From Massilia phyllostachyos (GTDB lineage: Bacteria; Pseudomonadota; Gammaproteobacteria; Burkholderiales; Burkholderiaceae_D), in contig NZ_JAJNOC010000001.1 in NCBI RefSeq assembly GCF_021044825.1, positions 930,001-994,000 on the forward strand: a stretch of DNA of 64,000 nucleotides. The letters are read 5' to 3'. Below are positions 39,442-49,275 of the stretch, piece by piece (within the stretch, counting starts at the first letter, position 1; each line of letters starts with the position of its first letter). The position numbers and the translations under genes were made by a program. Below the pieces are notes generated by a model. The model saw nothing but the letters and a program-made list of their open reading frames with translations, was not told where the DNA came from and searched no databases.

Positions 39442-39957
39442 TCAGGTTTCGACGTGCTTGTCTTCTTCCTGCGCCTGCTCCATGGCTTCCGGTTCGAGCT
39501 TCTCGGCTTCCACGTTCAGCCGCACGAACAGGCCCCAGGCCGCCAGCAGGACCGCCGCGGCGACGCCAATCGAGGCAACCTGCGGTAATTGCTCGGGCTT
39601 CGTGTGGAGGAACTGGAACACGCCGACCAGGCATTCGACACCGAGCGATACCACGACCACGATCAGGAAGCGCGACAGGAAGCGGCGCAGGCGGGTCGGG
39701 GAGCTGACGTGCACTTCACGCTGGATTTCTTCCTCCAGCACGGTCTGGCCCAGTTCGAACGCGGCGACCGAGATCGTCAGCAGGCCGACGCATTCCAGGA
39801 TGAGCTGGAAGCGTTCTTGTACCGACTGGTAGCCGTCGCCGAACAGGGCCGACCAGATTTCCACCGCGGCCAGCACGATCAGGCCGAAGCCGCAGATGAA
39901 GAAGAGCAGGGCGATGAAGACGTAGCCGAGCGAGCTGATTTTTTGTAAGTACTTCAC
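39442..39957 (-). CDS. Small inner-membrane protein, function unknown
   Basis: The 171-residue protein has four predicted membrane helices (about residues 10-35, 52-72, 90-112, 127-147) separated by a charged cytoplasmic stretch (EEEIQREVHVSSPTRLRRF) and ends in an acidic tail. I do not recognise the family. It lies directly upstream of tRNA-Lys on the same strand. Confidence 0.7.
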   Translation of the reverse strand: MKYLQKISSLGYVFIALLFFICGFGLIVLAAVEIWSALFGDGYQSVQERFQLILECVGLLTISVAAFELGQTVLEEEIQREVHVSSPTRLRRFLSRFLIVVVVSLGVECLVGVFQFLHTKPEQLPQVASIGVAAAVLLAAWGLFVRLNVEAEKLEPEAMEQAQEEDKHVET

Positions 39958-40480
39958 CGGACACCTCGATATGGATTGTCTCGGGACTGTACCATTGGCA
40001 GGGACTTCTCTTCTGTTCGGCCAGACACCAAGGAATTAATAACGTCGTGCCTGGGGCGGCGGTAACGCGGGCGTCTACATGTCGACGATGGGGCTTGTTC
40101 TGCTTGTTGATCAGGCACTCACCATACAAAAAGAATTGCCTGCTTCAAGTACAAACCATCATGCCTTTAATCGAATTTCAACCGCATGTCTCCCCGTGAG
40201 ACGTGAACAACTTCAAAATTCATACATCACCTCTTGAAAATAGTCTTCGAGTTTCCGTGCTTCGGGTCAATAATGTCGATTTGGCCAACCGCGGGATTTT
40301 TCATGAGCGCGCATTTCTCATAGCCTTCCTAGATGTTGCCAGGTCGCAAATCTTGGCCAACAACGCCTCGTACGATTTCGCAGGTGCCTTAGGCATAGGA
40401 GATACTAGGTTCACTCCATCGTTTGCCAATGCTAGCTGCAAAAAATTGATGCTTATCACAAGCGTACCTGTCGGACGCAC
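39958..40480. other. Non-coding stretch between the membrane protein and the immunity gene
   Basis: This 523-bp stretch lacks a convincing gene. Part of it is lower in GC than the flanking DNA. A plus-strand frame at 40203-40487 has a GTG start, no Shine-Dalgarno and no recognisable motif, and is probably chance or a remnant of an earlier toxin/immunity tail, which commonly accumulate next to Rhs loci. Confidence 0.4.
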
Positions 40481-40915
40481 TTATTGAGGTTTCATGAAGA
40501 TGGCTACATCAAAGGAACGTACTTCATAGCTCAAATTAATTTGACCCCACTTGAAGCGCCATGTACGCGTCCCAGTCTTTATATTATTAGGTGGAGCTCC
40601 AACTTGCTTTTTTATGAAATTCGATAGCAGATGATATTCATCTGTCATTGCCTTTTCACTTACATCATCCCAACTTTTCATAGGACGGTCTAACCAGCGC
40701 AATAATATCCACTCAATCCTTTTTCCTCGCAACGAGATGAAAACGCCAAATCTCATGTCGTCCGCCTCAGATTCGACATAGTAGTAAATACCTCCAGCGT
40801 CTTCTCGTTTCTCAATTAAACCTTCTTCGGCAAGGGCACGTAAGTCTTCATAATCAGACGCGACAGAGATATCTTTCTTGCCGAGCTTGACCTTTCCTTC
40901 AATGAGATTAATCAT
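40481..40915 (-). CDS. Predicted immunity protein of the Rhs C-terminal toxin
   Basis: The 144-residue protein starts at an ATG that overlaps the stop codon of the Rhs gene (ATGA), the usual position of a cognate immunity gene. Its GC is visibly lower than that of the Rhs core, matching the toxin tail. The sequence (MINLIEGKVKLGKKDISVAS ... GKRIEWILLRWLDRP) is mixed alpha/beta with no signal peptide, so it would act in the cytoplasm. The family is not known to me; function is inferred from position. Confidence 0.65.
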   Translation of the reverse strand: MINLIEGKVKLGKKDISVASDYEDLRALAEEGLIEKREDAGGIYYYVESEADDMRFGVFISLRGKRIEWILLRWLDRPMKSWDDVSEKAMTDEYHLLSNFIKKQVGAPPNNIKTGTRTWRFKWGQINLSYEVRSFDVAIFMKPQ

Positions 40916-43900
40916 GGGCTTGTCAACTCCATAAGTGGGCCTTTTTCCATACTCATACGATCTTTTGCGGTGACGTAATACTGCGTTCCGCCACCTGGTC
41001 CATATTGGTCATTAGCTAAGGCGTAGGCTTTTCCTACGCAGAGATCCTCTTTTAGCGTGAATGCTTGCACCTTCTGTCTCGGGCCGAACGGGAATAACCT
41101 AGAGTTTTTTCCAGAATGCCCTACTTGTGTCGCCTCATGATATGTGCTAACGGATTTCTTCGATGCGGTAAGAGTCGACGCGTCAGCAAAGAATCCACCT
41201 GGCTTCGGGCCGTAAGGATATAGTGTATAGACAGTGGTTCCTTTAGGCAGGATCACATTTGACCAACGATCCTTGTTAGGGTAATGATCGCCGCTTTGAA
41301 AGCGTGCCGCACCGCGCGACGGATTTTTCGTATTTCCACATGGCGTTCCACTGCATGCAGGACAAGCCGCCTTCTTCTTCTTGTTCCGCAAACCCAGCGG
41401 GTCAATCCAGCCCGTCGGATTAGGCGCGTACTGATAAGCATTCATCCCGCCGAGTAGGCCGATAGGATCAGACGTTATGTAACGTGCGCCGTCCGGATCG
41501 TAGTACCGATGCCGGTTATAGTGCAGCCCCGTCTCATCATCAAGGTACTGCCCCTGGAACCGTATCGGATTCCGTACCCCGGCCTTGTACGCCGCCTCGC
41601 TGATCGCTTCCTTCGCCTGCCCCCACGCCTTGTACTGCGCCGACCACGCGACCTTGCCTTCATGGTCGGTCAACTCCTGCGGCGTGCCCAGATGATCGCA
41701 TTGATAGAAGGCGATCTCGTCCCTCTCGAACGGCTCGGCTTCCTGCTCGCACTCGCCGTTCCATAGTGGATCGAGCGCAATGTCATACTTACCGTCGTTG
41801 CCCGCCATCAGCGCTTTCACACCCGTAGTAGGCGGCAGCCGAAGTGCCCGGTGTCGGGTGGCCTGTAACAGCGGCACGAAGCTGTCGCGCTCGTACACAT
41901 AGTGGACCGTACGTTCGCCCGCCACATGGCCCCGGTGCACGCTGCTTTCCAACGCCAGCGTGTCGCCGTCCCAGCCGTACATGGTCCGGGACGTCTCCCG
42001 GAAGGCAGTGCTTTCCATTGTCCCGCTGTGCTTGGCAATGCGCCGCCCCAGTGGATCGTAGGCAAAGGTGGTGACGCCATGCCAGGTCCTGGCGCGGGTC
42101 ATCCGGTTGAACGCATCCCATTCATACTCGGACCGAAGGCCGTCCTGGGTACGTTCTACGACGTTGCCGCGTTCGTCATGGCGGTAGCGGACACTGGCAT
42201 ATTCCTTGAGCAGGTTGTCCAGCAGCTTCGGCAGCGGTGCGCGGCGGGTAACGGGCTCCTGCTGCGCGGTATCGGCTGCCTGGATATTGCCCGCTGGGTC
42301 GAAGGCGAAGGTTTCATGACCCAATGCGCTGTTTGCCGCCAGCAGCTGTCCGACCGGGTCGTAGCGGTATTCGACGCGGCCGCGCCGGTTGTCTTCGAGG
42401 CTGGTCAGCTGGCCGGATGGGTCATAGCGGTAACGTCGCAGGATCGCGGCTTGCATGCCGACCTGGACATCGGGCCGGTACGGGGTGGGGGAGAAATGCC
42501 CGTTCTTCCGGCTGACCTGCGCGATGGCGCCGAGCTGCTGTTCGATCAGGCGCCCAAGCGGGTCGTACTTCATCGTTTGCAGCAGGCCGTTGGCCTGGAT
42601 GCGGCCGGTTTCCTGGTACAGCGCGTCGCGCTCGAAGGAGACGAGGTCTTGCCCGTCGAGCAGCAGGCCGTGCACGTGGCCGGCGCCGTAGGTCAGCCAG
42701 TCGATGCGAAGGCCGTCGGGGCGGGTGGTGCCGGTGCGCTGGTTGAGTTCGTCGTGGTGGTGGTGCCAGACCGCGGTGCGTTTCTCAAGGTGGAACGGGC
42801 CCTGGTAGTGCTGGTGCTCGCGGACCAGGTTGCCGGCCGCGTCGTAAAACCATTGCAGCCTGGCGTGTTCGTTCTTTGCTTCGGCCAGCTGGCCGTTGGC
42901 GTTGTAGGCGAAGGTTTCGATTTGCTCCAGCTGGCCGGGGGACGCGGCCCGGCGTTGCACGAGCCGGCCCATGGGGTCGAAGTCGAGCCGCGTGGTGACG
43001 CCGGCTTCGACGGTTTCCGCCAGCACGCCGCTGGCTTCGTCGTAGCGGTACTCGGTGGCCTTGCCGTCGAAGCCCTGTTCCTGCAGCAGGCGGCCGACCG
43101 GGTCGTACTGGAAGCGGTAAACGCTGCCGTTTTCGTTTTCCAGTGCGGACAGGCGGCCGAGCGCATCCCACTGATAGTGCAGGCGGTGTCCCAGCGCGTC
43201 GGTGCGCTTCGCGATCAGTCCGGCGGAGGTGTAGCGGTAGGCAGTAGTACGTTGCAGTGCGTCGGTGTGCGCCAGCAGCCGGCCTTCGGCGTCGTGGCGG
43301 AACTGCTCCTGGCTGCCATCGGGGTGGTTGACGGCTTCGAGCTGTCCGGGATGATTGCCGCTATCAGTGCCTTCGCTGTGTGCTTGCGCCAGCGTTTCGG
43401 CGCTGAGCGGAGTGTAGCGGTAGCGGGTCTCGTTGCCGGCTGCGTCGATGCTCTTGACCAGGCGCTTGCGGTTGTCGTATTCCCACTGGCTGCTGTGCCC
43501 CGAACAGTCGGTGTAGCTGGCGAGCTGGCCGTCCGGAGTGTAGGCGAGCTTCTTGACTCCACCTTTGGCATCGAGGACTTCGATCGGCCGGCCGGCCTTG
43601 TCGTACGCGTATTGGGTCTTGTTGCCGAGCGGGTCGGTTTCTTCGACCAGCTGGCCCTGGGCATTGTAGTCACGCTTCCAGGTGCCGCCTTCGCAGTCGC
43701 GGATACCGGTGACCCGGTGCTGGCCGTCATACTCGAAGTGGACTTGGCTCCCGTCGGCGCGCGTGTGCGTGAGCAGGTTGCCGTGGTCGTCGTAACGGTG
43801 ATGCTCGCTGCTGCCGTCGGCGTGGATGTGGCGGACGACGTTCTTGGCGTCGTCGCGGAACAACCATTCCTCGCCCTCGTCCGGATACACGATGCGATAC

Positions 43901-44544
43901 GTATAGCCGGCAATGTCGTAGTAGTAGCGGGTCTCGTGGCCGAGCGCATCAAGGACATAGGTCAGGCGGATGTTCTTGTCCCACTCGAGCCGGGTGTCGT
44001 CGCTGCCATCGTCGGCCCACTCGCGGATCGCCTTGGCATGAAGCCCGCTGTCAATGCTGGTGTCGTAGGCGAGGTTCATGCCGCGCCCGGTGCGGTCGGT
44101 GTAGCGGGTGACGAGGTGGCGGTCGTACTGGTATTGCCAGGCGGCGGCGTTTTCGTCCTGGGCGCGGACCAGGTCGCCGAGATTGTCGTAGTCGTAGGCG
44201 GCGAGCTGGCGCAGCAGCTTGCCTTCCTTGATTTCCCAGAGCGCGCGGATGCGGTCGCTACCAAGGTCGATCTGGGTGCCGACATGGGCATTGATAATCT
44301 CGCCCTGCTTGCTGATGATGTCGCTGAGCACCTCCTCGCCGGCGTGAGGGCCATTGGCAACGACGTGGTCGTAGCGCAGGCCGAGGGCGGCGCCATCGCG
44401 GGAATGCAGCGCGATCAGCCGGAAATGCTCCCGGCCCTGCTCGGCCGCCTTGGCGCGTGCGGTGTCGATCAGCTCGTAGGTTTCGCGCCAGGGGCTGGGT
44501 TCGCCCTCTGGCAGCGGCTTGCCGAAGTCGAGCGTCAGCAGGGT
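40912..44544 (-). CDS. Rhs effector, part after the frameshift: YD-repeat core and TNT-like toxin
   Basis: This frame continues the Rhs protein after a one-base loss at 44545-44548. It holds more than 20 YD repeats (such as YRYDEASGVLAETVEAG), then the Rhs core-ending block RYYDPDGARYITSDPIGLLGG and the autocleavage-type junction WIDPLGL. The last 130 or so residues are a variable toxin: LPKGTTVYTLYPYG, GGFFAD, KVQAFTLKEDLCVGKAY and PGGGTQYYV resemble TNT (DUF4237) NAD-glycohydrolases, including the glutamine of GGGTQ. The first usable internal ATG is at 44331, so without the lost base this part could only be made by reinitiation. Confidence 0.8.
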   Translation of the reverse strand, partial: TLLTLDFGKPLPEGEPSPWRETYELIDTARAKAAEQGREHFRLIALHSRDGAALGLRYDHVVANGPHAGEEVLSDIISKQGEIINAHVGTQIDLGSDRIRALWEIKEGKLLRQLAAYDYDNLGDLVRAQDENAAAWQYQYDRHLVTRYTDRTGRGMNLAYDTSIDSGLHAKAIREWADDGSDDTRLEWDKNIRLTYVLDALGHETRYYYDIAGYTYRIVYPDEGEEWLFRDDAKNVVRHIHADGSSEHHRYDDHGNLLTHTRADGSQVHFEYDGQHRVTGIRDCEGGTWKRDYNAQGQLVEETDPLGNKTQYAYDKAGRPIEVLDAKGGVKKLAYTPDGQLASYTDCSGHSSQWEYDNRKRLVKSIDAAGNETRYRYTPLSAETLAQAHSEGTDSGNHPGQLEAVNHPDGSQEQFRHDAEGRLLAHTDALQRTTAYRYTSAGLIAKRTDALGHRLHYQWDALGRLSALENENGSVYRFQYDPVGRLLQEQGFDGKATEYRYDEASGVLAETVEAGVTTRLDFDPMGRLVQRRAASPGQLEQIETFAYNANGQLAEAKNEHARLQWFYDAAGNLVREHQHYQGPFHLEKRTAVWHHHHDELNQRTGTTRPDGLRIDWLTYGAGHVHGLLLDGQDLVSFERDALYQETGRIQANGLLQTMKYDPLGRLIEQQLGAIAQVSRKNGHFSPTPYRPDVQVGMQAAILRRYRYDPSGQLTSLEDNRRGRVEYRYDPVGQLLAANSALGHETFAFDPAGNIQAADTAQQEPVTRRAPLPKLLDNLLKEYASVRYRHDERGNVVERTQDGLRSEYEWDAFNRMTRARTWHGVTTFAYDPLGRRIAKHSGTMESTAFRETSRTMYGWDGDTLALESSVHRGHVAGERTVHYVYERDSFVPLLQATRHRALRLPPTTGVKALMAGNDGKYDIALDPLWNGECEQEAEPFERDEIAFYQCDHLGTPQELTDHEGKVAWSAQYKAWGQAKEAISEAAYKAGVRNPIRFQGQYLDDETGLHYNRHRYYDPDGARYITSDPIGLLGGMNAYQYAPNPTGWIDPLGLRNKKKKAACPACSGTPCGNTKNPSRGAARFQSGDHYPNKDRWSNVILPKGTTVYTLYPYGPKPGGFFADASTLTASKKSVSTYHEATQVGHSGKNSRLFPFGPRQKVQAFTLKEDLCVGKAYALANDQYGPGGGTQYYVTAKDRMSMEKGPLMELTSP

Positions 44545-45899
44545 GGGGCTATGCGGGTGAGCGTGATTTGTTCGACCGGGTCGTGGTGACGCTGGCCGAT
44601 GCCAAGGTACGGGTAGCGGTGCGTGCGGCCGTCGGCCGCGTGATAGAGCAGGGCGTCGGGCTTGCCCTGGCCGACGACGTCAATGCGGGTGCTGTACGGG
44701 GTGAGCCAGCGCGCGCCGAGATTGCCGCGGTCATAGGCGATCAGCTGGCTGCGGTAGGTGCGGCTCCAGGTGATGGGGAGCGGCGCATCCAGCACGAAGT
44801 CAAGATGGGTGAAGGTTTCGGCGCCGGTGGCGAAGCTGATCGAGTGCGCGGTGCCGCCTTTTGCCGGGCACAGCTTGCAGGCATTGGCGTCGCCCGTGGC
44901 CGGGCGTTGCCGGCTGGTGGCGCCCAACTCGTGGCCGGGGTTAGTCTTCTTGTGATCCGCACCCTTGCTTGATGGGATCATCGCCGCGCCCCGCTTCTTG
45001 TGCTTGGTGACCGCGTCGCGCAGCCGCGCCAGTATCCACCGGATGCTCATCTGAGTCTGTTCGTCGGCCAGGGCGGCGAGCTTGCCGCGAAACGCCGGTT
45101 TGAAGTTGGTCAGGTGATCGACCATGCCTTTCACGCCCGCTTTTGCGCTTTCCGGCAGCTGGCTGGCCGCCGCCGCGATAACGTAGTTCGCGCTCATCTT
45201 GTACTGCCGGCCGAGGGCGCCCAGCATGCGGCGCCAGCTGCTTTGCGCTTTTGGGTCATGCAGTTTGGTCTCCACTTCCGCCGGGGTGGCGACGTCGAAC
45301 AGCGGTTCCTTGCCGATGCAGCGATTGAGGACATTGATCAGGTCGTCGGCGATGCCGTCGGCGGTATTGGCGCAATCGTCCAGGATACCGGCCAGCTTGC
45401 TCATTGCGCTGTCGACGAAGGTATCGATCTCGCCGGCCAGCCTGGCGTTGAGGTGCACGGCCAGCACCTCGATCAGCGCGCTGCCGAGATCCTTGACGCC
45501 CGAGGCCAGCTTTTGCCGGACCAGGTGCAGCGCCGGCCGCAGGCTCATGCGCGCCGCGTTGCCTGCCCCCGGTGCTATTCCGATCAGGTTGATGCCAAGG
45601 CTTACCCATAGCAGGAAATCAATTTCCTTGGCACCCTTGGCGAGGCCCTTCTGGATTATCGCCACGATGTCCATGATGGCGTCGATCAGCGCCATGATGT
45701 TGCCGATTACCGGCAGGCTGCCGGCGACGGTGCTCAGGCGCTCCAGCGTGAAGTAGTCGTTGCTGATCTTGCGCAGCCATTTGTCGAAAGCGGCGGCACC
45801 GGCGCCGACGTCTTGCTGGTCGATGGTGTCGAGCGGGGCGACTGCGACTTCCGGCGCGCGCTCGGCGGGCTTGGCCGGGGCCTGCGTGAGTTCGGTCAT
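44535..45899 (-). CDS. Rhs effector, N-terminal part before the frameshift
   Basis: The 454-residue frame holds the N-terminus of the same Rhs protein. Residues about 50-130 form a hydrophobic hairpin (SLPVIGNIMALIDAIMDIVAII and FLLWVSLGINLIGIA) typical of T6SS Rhs effectors, then a helical linker, a CKLCPAKGG Cys pair and the first Rhs strands (ITWSRTYRSQLIAYDRGNLGARW). It ends in TRIAPPC and a stop. Adding one C in the C-run of GCCCCACCC (44541-44549) makes a single protein of about 1662 residues with the downstream part. It starts 8 bp after vgrG. Confidence 0.8.
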   Translation of the reverse strand: MTELTQAPAKPAERAPEVAVAPLDTIDQQDVGAGAAAFDKWLRKISNDYFTLERLSTVAGSLPVIGNIMALIDAIMDIVAIIQKGLAKGAKEIDFLLWVSLGINLIGIAPGAGNAARMSLRPALHLVRQKLASGVKDLGSALIEVLAVHLNARLAGEIDTFVDSAMSKLAGILDDCANTADGIADDLINVLNRCIGKEPLFDVATPAEVETKLHDPKAQSSWRRMLGALGRQYKMSANYVIAAAASQLPESAKAGVKGMVDHLTNFKPAFRGKLAALADEQTQMSIRWILARLRDAVTKHKKRGAAMIPSSKGADHKKTNPGHELGATSRQRPATGDANACKLCPAKGGTAHSISFATGAETFTHLDFVLDAPLPITWSRTYRSQLIAYDRGNLGARWLTPYSTRIDVVGQGKPDALLYHAADGRTHRYPYLGIGQRHHDPVEQITLTRIAPPC

Positions 45900-45907
45900 G
45901 GTGGCTT

Positions 45908-48900
45908 TTATATGACGGATTTTTTCGGGTTCGGGGACGGTACTTCAGCGCCCATGCGCGGCAGCGCTCCGGGCAGACTGACGATCGACGCGATGGCGGC
46001 GGCAGACTTGCCGACACTTGACGCGCCGGCTGTCGCACCGCCTGCGAGCTTGCCCACAACGTTGGCCAAGGCCGCCGGTCCTGCAGCGGCCAGCAGTGCT
46101 TGCGCGCCGCCTTTTGGCAGTGATTGCACCGCGCTTGCTGCTTGCTGCGCGGCTTGCGCAATCGTGCCGAGCTTGCCGGCTGCGCCATTGAGGCTGCTCG
46201 CCGCAGCTTGTGCGCCGGCGAGCAGTCCAGGGTTCTGCGCCCTGGTCGTCGGCGCTGGCCGGTCAGACGTTGCTGCAGCGTCAGCGCCAGCCTCGGGCAG
46301 CGCCACGGTCGGCCATTCGGTTCCCTGGCCGAAGTAGCTGTCTTCATCCCACGGGTCGCGCGGGTCCTTGCCATAGCTGACCGTGGCCATTCCCATCGGC
46401 AGGCCGGCTACGCTGGCAAAGCCGTCGCCATCGAGCGTCCCCTGGTGGGTACCTCCCTCGGCGTCGACAACTGTGTAGTCGCCTTGCCGGATGCCTTGCT
46501 TCTTGCTGCCTGCCGGGTTCACGTACTGGTGATACAGGTCGAGCTGCCCCGGCGCCAGCTGCACAGGCTGCGGCAGGGCCGGCGTGCCTTCGCTCTTGCC
46601 AGGCTCGAAGCTATGATGCGCCGCGTGTTGGACCCAGTTGCCGCTGGTGCCATGGACAATTCCCGATGCGTTCCAGCGGCTGAAACTGGTGCCGCCGTTG
46701 ATCACCACCTCTTCCTTGGCCGTGATCGTGATCCGGTTGGCGGTATGGGTGATGTTGAGCTTGGCCAGGACGTTGACGCTGTCCTTCAAGGCGGTGATGT
46801 CGATGTCGGCGCTGGCCGCCACCAGCTTCATGCCGGCCTTGTAGGCAAACATGCGCACCGCTTCCTTGACGCTGACGAGCAGGCTCTTGCCCGCGCTCAG
46901 GCTGGCATGGCCGCCGCTGCTCAGAGCGGTGTGCTCCACGCTCATCAGGTGGGTGGAACCCTGCGTACTGGTTTCGATGCCGGCGGGGCTGGCTAGAAGC
47001 AGGTGGGGAGCCTGGAATTCCGGGAATTCGCCTTGCGCGGGCGTGCCACCCTGGCCTTTGATGGCCTCGACCTGCGCCTGCAGCGCGGCGACGACCTGGT
47101 CCTGGTCGCCCGGCTGGTGTGCCTGCGCCTGTTGCGCGACCTGCGACAGGCTGTCGTGCAACTCCTGGCCCTGGGCCATGCGCCCCACCGTTTCGGCCAT
47201 GTCGGTGATATGGGCGCGGGCGTTCGGCCGTCCTTCGGTGCTGAGCAGCAGGCCTCGCTGCGCGCGCACCGCACCAATGCCGTCGGTACGCAGCTCGAAG
47301 CCCTGTCCGCGCGCATCCTTGCGTCCCGCATTGTCTTCGATGCGCTTGATATGGCCGAGACTGAGCTGACTTGCCAGATGGTCGCTCTTGAGCTGAGCCT
47401 GGATCTGCCCCTCCGTGTCGTCCAGTACCAGATGATTGCTGCGTCCGCCAGGCATATTGCCCCCGCCCGCCGTCAGCTCGCGGCTTCTAAGCCCCGTCAG
47501 GGCCCGCTGTTCGGGCAACTTCCACGGAGGCATATAGCTCTGGTTGTAGACGGAGCCGGTCACGATCGGATGGTCGGGATTGCCGTCGAGCCACTGCACG
47601 ATGACTTCCGAGCCAACTCGCGGATGGCTGGTCAAACCCTTCTCGCCACCGGCCCAGTTGCTGCTTACCCGTACCCAGCAGCTACCACTCTCGTCGCGGT
47701 CCCAGTGAAATTTGACCTGGATGCGGCCGTACTGGTCCACGTTCAGGCTGCCTTGGCCTTCCGAGCCCACCACGGTGGCGGTCTGCAGAGCCAGCAGTCT
47801 GGTGTCAGTGCTGTTGAAGCCGCGTCCGGGACGCCAAGGCAGGGCCTTGCTCTGGCAGAGAAGGCGACTCTTGTACTCTGCGACCGTGTCCTTGCCTTGG
47901 AGGTAATTGTTGCTGGCTTCGTGATGTACTTCCAGGATCAGGAACTCGCAACCTTCATTCTCATTGAAATGGTCGAACAGCCTGAACCATCTGCCCGGGG
48001 CGGCGCGCCGGTTATTGCCGTGCGCTTCGTACAACTTGCCGCGGGCTTCGATTTCTTCCATGCGCAAGCGCGCAAGCTGGTTGGCGCCCGACTGGTGCTT
48101 GAAGCCGTAATGCCCCTCATAGCTGTGCACCTCCAGCCGTGGAATATCGCCTTGTTGGTTAATGGTTACGGTATCCGCATGTACCGGGCGCGGATTCTTG
48201 AAATCGAAGCCGCTCACCGCCGCCTGTCCGGACGCCCACTGGCGCACTGCGCTCCAGTGGTCAATCGCGTCCTCTTCGGCCGCTCCACCGGCGCCATGGA
48301 AGCGGATGCTGGGCGACGGCCCGTCGATCGGCGCAGACGTGCGCGTGTCGTCGCAGACCTTCAGCATGTGACCTTCGCTGGTATGCTCGTACCAATAGCT
48401 GTAGCCCGCCGCTTCCCAGCGCCGGCACAGGTAATTGTGATCGGTCTCATCCCATTGGGTAGCCATCGTGAACTGCGGCTGTTCGCCGGCGACTTCCCAA
48501 TCGCAGGCCGGCAGGGCGCCGTAGCCGTCGAAAATCGTTTCCGCTTGCTCGCGCAAGCTCTGCGCATGAAACAAGCGGTTGTTCCGGCGCAGGCGTGTAT
48601 AGGCCAGCCATGGCACCAGCACGGCTTCGTAGAAGGCCACTCCACCATCCGTTTTAACCAGCTTGAACGACGTGACATAGCCGGTAAACGGACGCAGGGT
48701 GCCGTCAGCCTGCACGAGCGAGATGCACAGCAGTTTGCCGTGCATCGCCTCAAGTTCTATCCTGGCATCGTCGCTCAGGAGTTCCACCTTGAATTCGAAG
48801 TCACGTGACAAGTATTCCGTGCCGGCGAACCGGTTTACCATCAACTTGGCTTGCGGGCCGTCGCTCCGCGGGAACGACAGGCGTAGCAGGCGAGTGCTTT

Positions 48901-48934
48901 GGTGGGACTCCAGCAGTGCTTGCAGGTCAGTCAT
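45908..48934 (-). CDS. vgrG: Type VI secretion VgrG tip protein with C-terminal extension
   Basis: The 1008-residue protein has the gp27/gp5-like VgrG core (residues about 1-480; FHWDRDESGSCWVRVSSNWAGGEKG and GSEVIVQWLDGNPDHPIVTGSVYNQSYMPPWKLP), a DUF2345-type beta-prism (about 640-790), a short PAAR-adaptor-like beta segment (GDYTVVDAEGGTHQGTLDGDGF), and an Ala-rich C-terminal tail. It forms the spike that carries effectors. The Rhs gene 8 bp downstream is its likely cargo. No other T6SS structural genes occur in the window, so this is an orphan vgrG-rhs island. Confidence 0.93.
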   Translation of the reverse strand: MTDLQALLESHQSTRLLRLSFPRSDGPQAKLMVNRFAGTEYLSRDFEFKVELLSDDARIELEAMHGKLLCISLVQADGTLRPFTGYVTSFKLVKTDGGVAFYEAVLVPWLAYTRLRRNNRLFHAQSLREQAETIFDGYGALPACDWEVAGEQPQFTMATQWDETDHNYLCRRWEAAGYSYWYEHTSEGHMLKVCDDTRTSAPIDGPSPSIRFHGAGGAAEEDAIDHWSAVRQWASGQAAVSGFDFKNPRPVHADTVTINQQGDIPRLEVHSYEGHYGFKHQSGANQLARLRMEEIEARGKLYEAHGNNRRAAPGRWFRLFDHFNENEGCEFLILEVHHEASNNYLQGKDTVAEYKSRLLCQSKALPWRPGRGFNSTDTRLLALQTATVVGSEGQGSLNVDQYGRIQVKFHWDRDESGSCWVRVSSNWAGGEKGLTSHPRVGSEVIVQWLDGNPDHPIVTGSVYNQSYMPPWKLPEQRALTGLRSRELTAGGGNMPGGRSNHLVLDDTEGQIQAQLKSDHLASQLSLGHIKRIEDNAGRKDARGQGFELRTDGIGAVRAQRGLLLSTEGRPNARAHITDMAETVGRMAQGQELHDSLSQVAQQAQAHQPGDQDQVVAALQAQVEAIKGQGGTPAQGEFPEFQAPHLLLASPAGIETSTQGSTHLMSVEHTALSSGGHASLSAGKSLLVSVKEAVRMFAYKAGMKLVAASADIDITALKDSVNVLAKLNITHTANRITITAKEEVVINGGTSFSRWNASGIVHGTSGNWVQHAAHHSFEPGKSEGTPALPQPVQLAPGQLDLYHQYVNPAGSKKQGIRQGDYTVVDAEGGTHQGTLDGDGFASVAGLPMGMATVSYGKDPRDPWDEDSYFGQGTEWPTVALPEAGADAAATSDRPAPTTRAQNPGLLAGAQAAASSLNGAAGKLGTIAQAAQQAASAVQSLPKGGAQALLAAAGPAALANVVGKLAGGATAGASSVGKSAAAIASIVSLPGALPRMGAEVPSPNPKKSVI

Positions 48935-49186
48935 CGGCTTTGTCCCTCAGGAGATCTGGGTATTGTTGACTTCGAGATGTTCGAAGTAGCTGCCAGTGAA
49001 TCCGCCTACTTCCAGCGCAGGCGGTCGCCGCTGATCCGGGTACTGATACAGTCGCACAAGAGCACGTCGAGACTCGATCATGCGGATGAGCAAACGATAT
49101 TATTTGGGACGTTGCCGTGGATTGGCTTGACTAGACGCAAGGTCGCCTAGGAATTGAAAGTCGTTGCGCAGAGCACGCCACAACGC

Positions 49187-49217
49187 AAAAAGCCCACGAA
49201 CCGAAATTCGTGGGCTT
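49187..49217 (-). terminator. Terminator beside the partial tRNA-Lys copy
   Basis: A perfect 11-bp stem AAGCCCACGAA / TTCGTGGGCTT around a 6-nt loop, with a T-run on the minus strand, lies 12 bp after the 3' end of the partial tRNA-Lys. It is the natural terminator of a tRNA-Lys gene that has since been split, and it differs in sequence from the one at 39242. Confidence 0.8.
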
Positions 49218-49229
49218 CCTGTTTATTCG

Positions 49230-49275
49230 TGGTAGGCCGTGCGGGATTCGAACCTGCGACCAACGGATTAAAAGT
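49230..49275 (-). repeat. 46-bp 3' fragment of tRNA-Lys, probable island attachment site
   Basis: This stretch is identical to positions 39288-39333, covering the CCA end, acceptor strand, T arm, variable loop and part of the anticodon arm of tRNA-Lys. After 49275 the match stops inside the anticodon region. A tRNA 3'-end duplicate of this size is the usual product of tyrosine-integrase insertion at a tRNA gene. The missing 5' half should lie at the far end of the island, to the right. Confidence 0.8.

Noticed and set aside
40203..40487. A 94-codon plus-strand frame next to the immunity gene
   Set aside because: GTG start without a Shine-Dalgarno, no motif, low-complexity context; kept only as a possible remnant.
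39288..49275. One island between the intact tRNA-Lys and the partial copy
   Set aside because: The orientation is wrong: for that island the missing 5' half of the tRNA should follow 49275, but it does not. An island starting at 49230 and running right fits better.
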